DNA of 64,000 nucleotides. Source: JABSQH01 sp039177505. GTDB taxonomy: Bacteria > Actinomycetota > Acidimicrobiia > Acidimicrobiales > Ilumatobacteraceae. The notes under the pieces were generated by a model, which saw only the letters and a program-made list of their open reading frames with translations, made no database searches and was not told the DNA's origin. The stretch is from assembly GCA_039177505.1 (NCBI GenBank), contig JBCDFR010000006.1, forward strand, positions 26,057 to 90,056, written 5' to 3'. Positions 42,741 to 51,170 of this stretch are shown here, in pieces. A program made the position numbers and the translations under genes. Positions within the stretch are counted from its first letter, which is position 1; each line of letters starts with the position of its first letter.

Positions 42741-43751
42741 ATGACCGACATCGACAACACCGAGACCGACAACGACGCACCAGAGACACCGAGCGATCGC
42801 CGTGCGCTCTTGGCCAAACTCGCCGTCGGTGGCGCTGGCGCCGCGGTCGGCGCTGTGGCCCTGGGCCGCACCGCGAGCGCAGCTGACGGTGACGAGATCA
42901 TCGCCGGCGACGTGACCGACTCCGAGCAAGCAACAATTCTGATCAACGTGCCGCCCGGCTCCGACCCTGTCGAGGAGGGTCCGAGCTCGTTCTCGGTTGC
43001 CAACGAAACGCCGCCCTCAACAACCCCGTTCCCGGCGCGCGTCGGCGGCTACGGCGACGAGCGCGTCGGCAACGGTGTCCACGGATCTACGATCAGCAAG
43101 CCCGGGTTCGGCGTGGTTGCTGCGAACCTCGCCGAGGAGCCGACCTCCGACGAGCAGGCCCCTCGCGGACTTGCGGTCGCCTCGCAGTACGGACCACAGA
43201 TCTTCTTCCAGCTGCTCGAGAACCCCGTGGTGGGCAAATCAGCTGGTGCGCACTCGCCCGGCGAGATGTACGTCGATGCCGCCGGCACCCTGTGGTTCAC
43301 CGTTCCGGTCGGCGACGGCGAGGATGGCGTCCGTTTCGTCAAGCTCGCCGGCACCCCGACCAGCGGCTCGCTCGAGCTGCTCCCGGTCCCGGTGCGAGTC
43401 GCAGACACGCGGCTCGGATTCCCTGGACAGAAGCCCACCTCGGATACCTCGATCACCATCAGCGTGCGGACGGGCATCGACGGCGAAGCGTCCGGCGTGG
43501 CCAACGGTGCCCGTGCGGCGTTGCTCACCGTGACGGTGGCCAACACCGAGGACCGCGGCTTCTTCTCCGTGTACGCCGCCGACGAGGACCCCGACCCGCA
43601 GACGTTCTCCGCCGGCAACTGGGTAGGCGAGAACCTATCGGTCGGCCAGTCGGCCACGAGCCGCCTCAGCCCGGACGGCGAGGTCAAGGTATTCGTCGGC
43701 GGCTTCGGGACCGCGGACGTGGTCCTCGACGTCATCGGCTTCTACCTCTGA
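42741..43751 (+). CDS. Tat-exported protein of unknown function (second paralogue)
   Basis: A 336-residue paralogue of the preceding gene. The signal peptide is almost identical (RRALLAKLAVGGAGAAVGA with TASA-AD), and the mature part shares IGGYG-like GGYGDERVGNGVHGS and the C-terminal block VTVANTEDRGFFSVYAAD through NWVGENLSVGQ to GTADVVLDVIGFYL. The middle regions diverge (an FVKLAGTPTSGSLELLPVPV segment replaces IRLGGTPTAGAVTFLEKA). The Shine-Dalgarno is GAGGAACGGA. It seems to be a recent tandem duplication. The partners of these proteins and their location, envelope or released, are unknown. Confidence 0.82.
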   Translation: MTDIDNTETDNDAPETPSDRRALLAKLAVGGAGAAVGAVALGRTASAADGDEIIAGDVTDSEQATILINVPPGSDPVEEGPSSFSVANETPPSTTPFPARVGGYGDERVGNGVHGSTISKPGFGVVAANLAEEPTSDEQAPRGLAVASQYGPQIFFQLLENPVVGKSAGAHSPGEMYVDAAGTLWFTVPVGDGEDGVRFVKLAGTPTSGSLELLPVPVRVADTRLGFPGQKPTSDTSITISVRTGIDGEASGVANGARAALLTVTVANTEDRGFFSVYAADEDPDPQTFSAGNWVGENLSVGQSATSRLSPDGEVKVFVGGFGTADVVLDVIGFYL

Positions 43752-43777
43752 CGCGCGCTGCGGCCTGACCGCGAACG

Positions 43778-43814
43778 ACAAAGCGCCCCGGTGCACTGCA
43801 CCGGGGCGCTTTGT
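43778..43814. terminator. Strong bidirectional terminator hairpin
   Basis: ACAAAGCGCCCCGGTGCA and its exact reverse complement surround a single C, giving an 18-bp perfect stem with a minimal loop. CGTTTT follows on the + strand. It lies 27 bases after the second Tat gene and 22 before the sufB stop, between convergent genes. Confidence 0.85.
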
Positions 43815-43835
43815 CGTTTTCCGACCTGTTCGACC

Positions 43836-45239
43836 TCAGCCGACCGAGCCCTCCATCTGCAGCTCGATCAGCCGCGACCACTCGACGGCGTACTCCATCG
43901 GCAGGGTCTTGGTGATCGGCTCGATGAAGCCGTTCACGATCATGCCCATCGCCTGCTCTTCGGACAGGCCACGGCTCATCAAATAGAAGAGCTGCTCGTC
44001 GGCGATCTTCGACACCGTCGCTTCGTGACCGATGTGGGCGTCGCGCTCGCCGACCTCCATGTACGGCAACGTCTTGGACACCGAGTCCTCATCGAGAATC
44101 AGCGCATCGCACTCGACATGACTCTTGCAGCCCACCGCTCCTTCGTCGACCCGCACCAGCCCCCGGTAGGTGGTGACGCCGCCGTATTGGCTGATCGACT
44201 TCGACACGATCTTCGAGCTCGTGTTGGGCGCAGCGTGCACCATCTTGGCGCCAGCGTCTTGGTGTTGACCTTCACCGGCGTAGGCGACCGAGAGCACCTC
44301 ACCGGTGGCTCCTTCACCCACGAGGTACACCGCGGGGTACTTCATGGTCAGCTTCGAGCCGATGTTGCCGTCGATCCACTCCATGTGGCCGTGGTCTTCG
44401 ACCCGGGCCCGCTTGGTGACCAGGTTGTACACGTTCGGCGACCAGTTCTGGATGGTCGTGTACGTCACCCGGGCGTGCGGCTTGACCACGATCTCGACGA
44501 CGGCCGAGTGCAGCGAGTCGCTGGTGTACACCGGCGCGGAACAGCCCTCGATGTAGTGCACCTTCGAACCCTCGTCGGCGATGATCAGCGTGCGCTCGAA
44601 CTGTCCGGCGTTCTCGGAGTTGATGCGGAAGTACGCCTGCAACGGCATCTCACACTCGACGCCCGGCGGGACGTAGATGAACGAGCCACCAGACCAGACG
44701 GCGGTGTTGAGCGCAGCGAACTTGTTGTCGCCGGGCGGGATCACCGTGCCGAAGTACTGCTTGACCAGTTCGGGGTACTCGCGCAGCGCGGTATCCATGT
44801 CGCAGAACAAGATGCCCTGGGCCTCGAGATCCTCACGGTTCTTGTGGTACACGACCTCTGACTCGTACTGGGCTGTCACACCGGCCAGGTATTGCCGTTC
44901 GGCCTCTGGGATGCCCAACTTCTCGTAGGTGCGCATCATCTCTTCTGGCAGCTCATCCCACTCGTCGACCTGCTCGCCGGCGGGGCGCAAGTAGTAGTAG
45001 ATGTCCTGGAAGTCGATGTCGGGCATGTTCACCGCGAACCACTCGGCCATCGGCTTCTTGTCGAACAGGCGCAGCGAGCGTTGGCGCAGCTGCGTCATCC
45101 ACCGGGGCTCACCTTTCCACCACGAGATCTGGTCGACGACCCCCTGGTTGATGCCCTTTTCGGGTTGGAACGCGTACTCGACGCCCTCGTCACTCCACCC
45201 GAGGTCGTACTTGCTGAGATCGAGGTCGAACGAGGTCAT
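43836..45239 (-). CDS. sufB: Fe-S scaffold subunit SufB
   Basis: The 467-residue SufB scaffold. MTSFDLDLSKYDLGWSDEGVEYAFQPEKG is the usual SufB opening, with the acidic EKGINQGVVDQISWWKGEP region typical of the family. The core carries NVYNLVTKRARVEDHGHMEW and GCKSHVECDALILDEDSVSKT, with the cysteines that hold the nascent cluster. MSRGLSEEQAMGMIVNGFIEP is the SufB C-terminal signature. Its ATG at 45239 follows a GGAG and lies about 40 bases after an operator copy. It is transcribed alone here, separated from sufD by the two Tat genes. Confidence 0.94.
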   Translation of the reverse strand: MTSFDLDLSKYDLGWSDEGVEYAFQPEKGINQGVVDQISWWKGEPRWMTQLRQRSLRLFDKKPMAEWFAVNMPDIDFQDIYYYLRPAGEQVDEWDELPEEMMRTYEKLGIPEAERQYLAGVTAQYESEVVYHKNREDLEAQGILFCDMDTALREYPELVKQYFGTVIPPGDNKFAALNTAVWSGGSFIYVPPGVECEMPLQAYFRINSENAGQFERTLIIADEGSKVHYIEGCSAPVYTSDSLHSAVVEIVVKPHARVTYTTIQNWSPNVYNLVTKRARVEDHGHMEWIDGNIGSKLTMKYPAVYLVGEGATGEVLSVAYAGEGQHQDAGAKMVHAAPNTSSKIVSKSISQYGGVTTYRGLVRVDEGAVGCKSHVECDALILDEDSVSKTLPYMEVGERDAHIGHEATVSKIADEQLFYLMSRGLSEEQAMGMIVNGFIEPITKTLPMEYAVEWSRLIELQMEGSVG

Positions 45240-45280
45240 CAGGGCATGCTCCAGTCGAATCAGGCCGTGCCGAACGGGGG

Positions 45281-45308
45281 AATTAGCACTACGGCCATAG
45301 TAACAATT
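45281..45308 (-). promoter_or_regulatory. Probable Fe-S repressor operator upstream of sufB
   Basis: AATTA, G, CACTA, six-base spacer, TAGTA, A, CAATT: the same dyad as before sufC and sufD with one base change in the right half-site. It lies about 55 bases upstream of the sufB ATG and downstream of the ferredoxin gene. Confidence 0.72.
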
Positions 45309-45369
45309 CGAGCGTCCGATCCGAACGCTGCAGCGCCGATGTTTGTCGCGCAGGTGGCCGGGCGCTGGA

Positions 45370-45663
45370 TCAGGCAGCGGCGCCGTCGGCGCGCACGGCG
45401 GCTGCGTCGGCCACCGCAGCGGCGGGCGCATCGGCCTCGATGAAGATGCACTCCCCCGGGCACGCCTCGGCTGCATGGATCACATCGGCGATCGCCCGAT
45501 CGGGCACCACCGCGAGGCTCCCCGACCCTCCCGGATCGTTCAGCGCGCTGCCAGCCTCGGCGACGTACGCGATGCCGTCTTCGAGTTGGACGAACACGTC
45601 GGGACAATGGTCGATACAGATTCCATCGCCGGTGCACAGATCTTGGTCGATCCAGACGCGCAT
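45370..45663 (-). CDS. Ferredoxin, [3Fe-4S]/[4Fe-4S] type
   Basis: A 97-residue small ferredoxin. The cluster cysteines are in DLCTGDGICIDHCPDVF (C-x5-C-x3-C-P) with the remote CP of ACPGECIF. The position after the first cysteine motif is Gly, as in actinobacterial ferredoxins that pair with P450s, where the cluster may be [3Fe-4S]. The C-terminal 20 residues are Ala-rich. ATG 45663. It lies upstream of sufB on the same strand but separated by the operator, so separate transcription is likely. Confidence 0.87.
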   Translation of the reverse strand: MRVWIDQDLCTGDGICIDHCPDVFVQLEDGIAYVAEAGSALNDPGGSGSLAVVPDRAIADVIHAAEACPGECIFIEADAPAAAVADAAAVRADGAAA

Positions 45664-45707
45664 GGTGGACGAGAACCGTACCGCCCGATGTCTACATTGG
45701 CTCGATC

Positions 45708-47765
45708 GTGAGCGATGTTCCCCGCGCGCCCCGGCGCCATCATGTGTGGTCCCGTCCAACGGGAGAGGTCGAGGACCAGTACGCCTGGATGCGCGATCTC
45801 GATGATCCAGCCCTGACCGAGTACCTCCGGGCGGAGAATCGATACGCCGAGGGCTGGTTCGAGACGCAGACCGATCTCGTCGAAGAGCTGTTCAGCGAGA
45901 TTCGTTCGCGGATTCAGGAGACCGACCTGTCCGTGCCCGTCCGGTCCGGGCCGTGGTGGTACGCCACGGCGACCGCGGCGGGGCAGAATTATCCCCGCCA
46001 TCTGCGCGGACCGTCGGCCGAACGCGCCACCGAGCAACTCCTGCTCGACGAGAACATCGCCGGCGACGGATACGACCATTTCGATCTCGGTGCACTCGAC
46101 ATGTCGTTCGACCATCGACTGATGGCGTGGTCGTTCGACACGACCGGCGACGAGCGCTACACGCTGCGGGTACGTCGATTCGATACCGACCTCTCCGCTG
46201 CAGAACCGCTCGATCTCCCCGAATCACCATCGTGGGTCGACCTCGCCGATCGCATCGACGACGTGTCCAACGCCGGTACGGCCTGGTCGGCCGACGGTCG
46301 CTTCCTGTTCTACGTCACCGCCGACGACCAACAGCGCCCGTGCACGGTGTGGCGCCACGAGATCGGCACACCGACGAGCGCCGACCTGCAGGTATTCGAC
46401 GAGCGCGACGAATCGTTCTACGTCGGCATCGGGGTGACGCGTTCAGAGCGCTTCATCGTGATCTCCACCGCCAGCCTCGACGCCGCCGAAGTACTGCTCG
46501 TACCGACCGCCGATCCCCAGATCGAGCCGCGAGTGGTGCGGCCGCGCCGTGCGGGCGTCGAGTACGCGATCGACGATTGGGGCGACCGTCTGGTGATGTT
46601 GACCAACGACGATGCCATCGACTTCCGGGTGCTCGAATCGACAGACGATGGTGAGCAGTGGACCGAGTTGATAGCGCACCGGCCCGGCGAGCGCATCGTG
46701 GCGATCGACGCGTTCGCCGAGTTTCTCGCCCTCCTCGAATGGTCCGGCGGTCTCCCGAGACTGGAATTTCATTTCCGCGACGGCACGTCTCGAGTCGTCG
46801 CCGGACTGTCCGAACCGGGCGACATCGACCTGGCCAACAACCCGGACTGGAGACCGACGCGGGTGCGGTTCGTGATGCAGTCGATGACCTCGCCACCTGC
46901 GGTCTATGAGGAGGACATCGACGGCGCTCGCCGCGTCATGCTGAAACAGGTCTCCACTCCGAACATCGATCTCGCGGCCTACGTATCGACGCGTCGCTGG
47001 GCGCGCGCCGACGATGGCACCGAAGTGCCCATTGATGTCGTGCACCGGGCGGACGCCTCGCTTCCGGCACCGACGCTCGTCAGCGGATACGGCGCCTACG
47101 AGGTATCGATCCCACCGCGCTTCTCCGTCGCCCGTCTCTCCCTGCTCGATCGGGGGATCGCCGTGGCGGTCGTCCATCCGCGCGGCGGCGGTGAACTCGG
47201 TCGATCGTGGTACGAGCGCGGACGGCGGCTCCAGAAACGCAACACGTTCACCGACACACTCGACGCTGTCGACGACCTCGTCGAAGCAGGCATCGCCGAC
47301 GCCGCCCACATCGGGGTACGTGGCGGCTCCGCGGGCGGCCTCCTGGTCGGCGCGTGCGTGACGATGCGACCCGAACGTTTTGCGTTCGCCGTCGCCGAGG
47401 TGCCCTTCGTCGACGTCGTCACCACGATGAGCGACCCCTCGCTGCCGCTCACGGTCACCGAGTGGGACGAGTGGGGCGACCCGCGGACCGAGCCCGCAGC
47501 GTCGTACATCGCAAGCTATTCGCCCTACGACCACACGACGACGAATGCCTACCCGGCGATGTACGTCAGCGCCGGGCTCAACGATCCGCGAGTCAGCGTC
47601 CACGAACCCGCGAAATGGGTCTCCCGGCTGCGCGATGTCAACACCTCACGTCGCCCCATACTGATGGTCACGGAAATGGAGGCTGGGCACCTCGGACCCA
47701 GCGGCCGGTACGACGCCTGGCGGGACGAAGCAAGGATCATCGCCTTTATCGTGTCGAACGCCTGA
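45708..47765 (+). CDS. Prolyl oligopeptidase / oligopeptidase B (S9 family)
   Basis: A 685-residue cytoplasmic serine peptidase. The N-terminal 400 residues form the beta-propeller that restricts access to small peptides, and the C-terminal alpha/beta hydrolase domain carries the triad: Ser541 in VRGGSAGGL, Asp626 in LNDPRV and His661 in AGHLGPSG. The EWDEWGDPRTEPA region is typical of oligopeptidase B-like enzymes that cut after basic residues. GTG 45708 starts it, divergent from the ferredoxin. No membrane segment or signal peptide. Confidence 0.92.
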   Translation: MSDVPRAPRRHHVWSRPTGEVEDQYAWMRDLDDPALTEYLRAENRYAEGWFETQTDLVEELFSEIRSRIQETDLSVPVRSGPWWYATATAAGQNYPRHLRGPSAERATEQLLLDENIAGDGYDHFDLGALDMSFDHRLMAWSFDTTGDERYTLRVRRFDTDLSAAEPLDLPESPSWVDLADRIDDVSNAGTAWSADGRFLFYVTADDQQRPCTVWRHEIGTPTSADLQVFDERDESFYVGIGVTRSERFIVISTASLDAAEVLLVPTADPQIEPRVVRPRRAGVEYAIDDWGDRLVMLTNDDAIDFRVLESTDDGEQWTELIAHRPGERIVAIDAFAEFLALLEWSGGLPRLEFHFRDGTSRVVAGLSEPGDIDLANNPDWRPTRVRFVMQSMTSPPAVYEEDIDGARRVMLKQVSTPNIDLAAYVSTRRWARADDGTEVPIDVVHRADASLPAPTLVSGYGAYEVSIPPRFSVARLSLLDRGIAVAVVHPRGGGELGRSWYERGRRLQKRNTFTDTLDAVDDLVEAGIADAAHIGVRGGSAGGLLVGACVTMRPERFAFAVAEVPFVDVVTTMSDPSLPLTVTEWDEWGDPRTEPAASYIASYSPYDHTTTNAYPAMYVSAGLNDPRVSVHEPAKWVSRLRDVNTSRRPILMVTEMEAGHLGPSGRYDAWRDEARIIAFIVSNA

Positions 47766-47771
47766 CCGCGG

Positions 47772-48152
47772 CTAGGCCACTGCGGCGACGACAGCGACCG
47801 CCATCAGCACCACGTTACGTACGATGTCGCCGCTCGATAGCGGACGGGTCGACCACGACCCGAAACACGCACACGGCGGGCGGTCTGGTCTCCGTAGCTG
47901 CCGTGCGATGAGCACGGTGAACACCGCCAGAACGCTGAACGCGACGACAGCGACAACGAGCGCAGCGATGCGCACGATGAGCGCTGCGCCGAGCGCGATC
48001 TCGAACCACGGGACAAGAGCGGCCACCCGACGAGGAACCCCGAGATCGACCGCCTGCCCGACCCACCGTTGTCGGCCAGCGACCTTCGACCCACCTGCGA
48101 ACAAGAACACTGCGCCGAGCGCCGTCGATGCAACGACGGCGAGTAGGTCCAT
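47772..48152 (-). CDS. MauE/DoxX-like membrane protein
   Basis: A 126-residue protein with four predicted membrane helices and the cysteine motif PPCACFGSW between helices two and three, as in the MauE/methylamine utilisation family of quinone-linked membrane proteins involved in disulfide or maturation chemistry. The loop between the first two helices is Arg-rich (RQRWVGQAVDLGVPRR). It lies 21 bases upstream of the metallo-hydrolase on the same strand. Redox function is likely but unassigned. Confidence 0.72.
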   Translation of the reverse strand: MDLLAVVASTALGAVFLFAGGSKVAGRQRWVGQAVDLGVPRRVAALVPWFEIALGAALIVRIAALVVAVVAFSVLAVFTVLIARQLRRPDRPPCACFGSWSTRPLSSGDIVRNVVLMAVAVVAAVA

Positions 48153-48173
48153 GCGTCCGGGCCCCGCCCGCGG

Positions 48174-49004
48174 TCAGACCAGCACCGAGTGGCGTTCGCG
48201 GGCGGCGAACACATCGACACCCAGGTCGTCACCACATCGGCGGGCTTGCTCGGCGATGATGTCGAGCACGTCGTCGTGATGCATCGGGTCGTGATGAAAC
48301 AACGCCAGCCGTTTCGCCCCGGCGCGGGCCGCGACGTACACCGCGAACTCGGGGGTGCAGTGCCCCCAGTCGGACTTCACGACGAACTCCTCCGGGGTGT
48401 ACTGGGCGTCGTGGATCACGAGGTCGGCATCGGCGCACAGTTCGAGCGCGCCTGGAGTCACGTCGAATGAACCGTCGGCCGGCATCTGATGGTCGCTCAG
48501 ATAGGCCACCGACCGCCCCTCCCACGTCACGCGGAAACCGAGGGTGTTGCCGACGTGGGGAATCAGGCGACTCATCACGTCGACGCCGTCGCCGATGCTG
48601 AACTCCTCGTCGGCGACGTCGGCGAAGTCGACGTCGCCGGGGACCATCGAGAAGTGAATCGGGAACAGCGGTGGCTTGATCGTGTCGGCGAACACGTCGG
48701 CCACCGTGAGTTCACCTTCCTGCTCCGGCGCATAGACGGTGACGTCGGCGTCGGGATGCAGGAGGGGCTTGAAGAACGGCAGGCCCTGGATGTGGTCCCA
48801 ATGCAGATGGCTGAGCAGACACGTCCCGCGAAACGGTGCACCCGCTGGATGCGAGGCACCGAAGTACCGCAGTCCAGTGCCGAGATCGAACAGAATCGGG
48901 TCGTTCCCGGGGATGTCGAGCGAGACACACGACGTGTTGCCGCCGTACCCGATGATCTCTTCGCCGTGGCACGGCGTCGATCCGCGGACCCCGTGGAAGT
49001 TCAC
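48174..49004 (-). CDS. Metallo-beta-lactamase-fold hydrolase
   Basis: A 276-residue metal hydrolase of the cAMP-phosphodiesterase-like branch. NFHGVRGSTPCHGEEIIGYGGNT opens the fold, LSHLHWDHIQGLPFF provides the HxHxDH metal site, and AYLSDHQMPADG and HDAQYTPEEF supply the further ligands; FHHDPMHHDD follows. GTG 49004 is used since the upstream codons read into the promoter of the divergent gene. It probably forms an operon with the MauE-like gene. Substrate unknown. Confidence 0.85.
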   Translation of the reverse strand: MNFHGVRGSTPCHGEEIIGYGGNTSCVSLDIPGNDPILFDLGTGLRYFGASHPAGAPFRGTCLLSHLHWDHIQGLPFFKPLLHPDADVTVYAPEQEGELTVADVFADTIKPPLFPIHFSMVPGDVDFADVADEEFSIGDGVDVMSRLIPHVGNTLGFRVTWEGRSVAYLSDHQMPADGSFDVTPGALELCADADLVIHDAQYTPEEFVVKSDWGHCTPEFAVYVAARAGAKRLALFHHDPMHHDDVLDIIAEQARRCGDDLGVDVFAARERHSVLV

Positions 49005-49133
49005 GGTGATGGCGCCAGAAACGCCGCGCGGTCCAGTCGATCCCCCGATACGGGCCCACGTTAGGGGTAGTTGGGCTTCACGCCAAGCTCGGCCGACCAC
49101 ACATCCGTCACACGCGATCGGTACCGTCCGAGC

Positions 49134-50594
49134 ATGACTGCAGCCGTCTCAACAGACCCGCCAGCGCTTCCTGATGGGCTCGTCGTGGTGGTCAAGCGCG
49201 ACTGCGAGACGTGCCAGATGGTGGTGTCAGCACTCGTCGACCTGGCTGCGCGGCGATCCGACGTGCTGGTGATCACACAAGACGATCCGTTGTTCCCCAA
49301 CTCGCCGACACCGGTCTTCGACGAGGACCTCGCGCTCAGCTGGCATCACGACATCGAGACCGTGCCGACGCTGATCGTGCGCGACGAGGGTGCGGAGGTC
49401 GAGCGCACCGTCGGATGGCAACGCGCCGAGTGGCAACGACTGACGGGTGTGACCGATCTCGGGGCCGATCTTCCGGTGATGCGCCCGGGCTGCGGATCAA
49501 AGAGCGTAGATCCGCACCTGGTGGATGCGTTGCGCGCCCGATTCGGTGGATCGGTGCTCGCCGCAAGACGAGTCGAGGTGGCCGACGCCGAAGACGAGAT
49601 CGAGTTCATGTTCACCCGCGGGTGGAGTGACGGTTTGCCTGTCGTGCCGCCGACGGAGGAGCGAGTGCTCGCCATGCTCGAGGGGACACACCGTGCAGCC
49701 GACGACATCGTTGCGGTGATCCCGCCCGACCTGGGGCCGGCCACCGTCGAGAAGGTGGCGATCGCAGCGGTGATGGCCGGTTGCCGACCCGAGTATCTCC
49801 CGTGGGTCCTCACTGCCGTCGAAGCCGCATGCACCGACGAATTCAACATGCACGGCCTGCTGGCGACGACGATGCCGGTGGGGCCGGTGCTGATCTGCTC
49901 AGGGCCCGGCACCCGGGCGATCGGCATGAATTCAGGCGGCAACGCACTGGGCCAAGGAAATCGCGCCAACTCGACCATCGGACGCGCCCTCCAGCTCGTG
50001 GTACGCAACGTGGGCGGCGGCCGACCCGGCGAGATCGACCGAGCGACACACGGCAGCCCTGGCAAGGTCGGCTTCTGCTTCGCCGAGAACGACGCCGAGT
50101 CGCCCTTCGGCCGACTCGCCGCTGAACATGGCATCGACGACGGTGTCGACGCCGTCACTCTGTTCGCTGGCGAAGGCACGCGCTGCATCGTCGATCAGAT
50201 CTCGCGTCATCCCGAGTCGCTTGCCAAGTCGATGGCCGCAAGTCTGCTCACCATGCTCCACCCCAAGCTGATCATGGCGTTCGACGCTGTGCTCGTGATC
50301 GGCCCGGAACACGCCCGAGTCTTCGCCGAGGCCGGTTGGGACCGAGCGGCGATCGTCGCCGCCATCAGTGAGCATCTCACTCGACCGGGAAGCGAACTCG
50401 TGCGGGGGGCCGGCGGCATCGAGGAAGGCCTTCCCGAAGCGTTCGCCGAGGCGCCGAGTCTGCCGAAGTTCCGCGACGGCGGATTGATGCTGACGTATGC
50501 GGGCGGTGGTGCTGGGCTGTTTTCAGAGATCATCGGCGGTTGGGTCAACGATGAGGTCGGGTCGAAGCCCGTGACCCGAGCAGTGACATACTGA
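49134..50594 (+). CDS. Thioredoxin-like - UGSC-associated fusion protein
   Basis: A 486-residue soluble protein. Residues 1-110 look like a thioredoxin-fold domain with the redox pair CETC (Cys24, Cys27) in VVVVKRDCETCQMVV and PTLIVRDEGAEVERTVGW later. At 119 GCGSKS carries another cysteine, and from about 150 the large domain opens with FTRGWSDGLPVVPPTEERV, seen in proteins that travel with UGSC selenoproteins. GMNSGGNALGQGNRANS and a long glycine-rich core follow; the end GGGAGLFSEIIGGWV suggests a membrane-near or binding surface. It is 4 bases upstream of the UGSC selenoprotein gene and surely functions with it. I infer a redox role; the chemistry is unknown. Confidence 0.7.
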   Translation: MTAAVSTDPPALPDGLVVVVKRDCETCQMVVSALVDLAARRSDVLVITQDDPLFPNSPTPVFDEDLALSWHHDIETVPTLIVRDEGAEVERTVGWQRAEWQRLTGVTDLGADLPVMRPGCGSKSVDPHLVDALRARFGGSVLAARRVEVADAEDEIEFMFTRGWSDGLPVVPPTEERVLAMLEGTHRAADDIVAVIPPDLGPATVEKVAIAAVMAGCRPEYLPWVLTAVEAACTDEFNMHGLLATTMPVGPVLICSGPGTRAIGMNSGGNALGQGNRANSTIGRALQLVVRNVGGGRPGEIDRATHGSPGKVGFCFAENDAESPFGRLAAEHGIDDGVDAVTLFAGEGTRCIVDQISRHPESLAKSMAASLLTMLHPKLIMAFDAVLVIGPEHARVFAEAGWDRAAIVAAISEHLTRPGSELVRGAGGIEEGLPEAFAEAPSLPKFRDGGLMLTYAGGGAGLFSEIIGGWVNDEVGSKPVTRAVTY

Positions 50595-50598
50595 GTCC

Positions 50599-51129
50599 AT
50601 GGCACGCACGCTCCTCGATCCGACGAGTGAACGAACGGTCGCCGAACGAGCGCGGCTCCGGCGACCGTCGTCGGTCGACGGACTCACGGTAGGTCTGCTC
50701 GACATCTCCAAGCCGCGCGGCGACGTGTTTCTCGATCGCCTCGAACAGCGCCTCGTCGAGCACGGCGCCTCGGTCAAGCGCTACCGCAAGCCAACGTTCT
50801 CCAAGCCGGCGCCCGCCGATCTCCGCCACGAGATCGCAGTGGAGTGTCAGTTGGTGATCGAGGCGCTCGCCGATTGAGGCAGTTGCACGTCGTGCAGTGT
50901 GCACGACATCAGCGAGTTGGAATTGCGCGGCGTCCCGGGGATGTTCGTCGCTTCCGATCAGTTCGTCGATGCCGCCAACGCGCAATCGGCGTCGCTCCGG
51001 TTTGCATCGGTGGCGCAAGTGTTCACCCCGCACCCGATTCAGGACCGCACCGACGACGAGATGGTCGCCTACGCCGACGCTGCGTTCGACGAGATCTTGG
51101 CCTCGGTCACAACGAACGACCCCGAGTAG
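50599..51129 (+). CDS. UGSC-family selenoprotein (in-frame TGA read as selenocysteine)
   Basis: A 176-residue protein if TGA at 50875-50877 is read as selenocysteine. Without that, the frame would look like two short genes. The N-terminal part LTVGLLDISKPRGDVFLDRLEQRL and ASVKRYRKPTFSKPAP is the standard start of UGSC proteins. The motif is D-U-G-S-C-T-S-C-S-V-H-D, with Sec93, Cys96 and Cys99, exactly the signature for which the family is named. The reading frame continues without break through GVPGMFVASDQFVDAANAQ to a real TGA stop at 51127-51129. A perfect hairpin follows the UGA at the right distance. It is translated directly after the thioredoxin-like partner. The selenium machinery would be elsewhere in the genome. 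Confidence 0.85.
50889..50907 (+). promoter_or_regulatory. Probable bacterial SECIS hairpin
   Basis: GTCGTGCA, loop GTG, TGCACGAC: a perfect 8-bp stem whose apical loop begins 19 bases after the UGA and starts with G. Spacing and loop fit the bacterial selenocysteine insertion element that SelB binds. It lies within the coding sequence, as expected in bacteria. Confidence 0.75.
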
Positions 51130-51170
51130 AGGGCATCGTCGATCACAGACGTGTAGTCAGGCCGAACCGA

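Noticed and set aside
50599..50877. Stand-alone 92-residue gene ending at TGA
   Set aside because: Family sequence continues in the same frame after the TGA, which is at the known Sec site.
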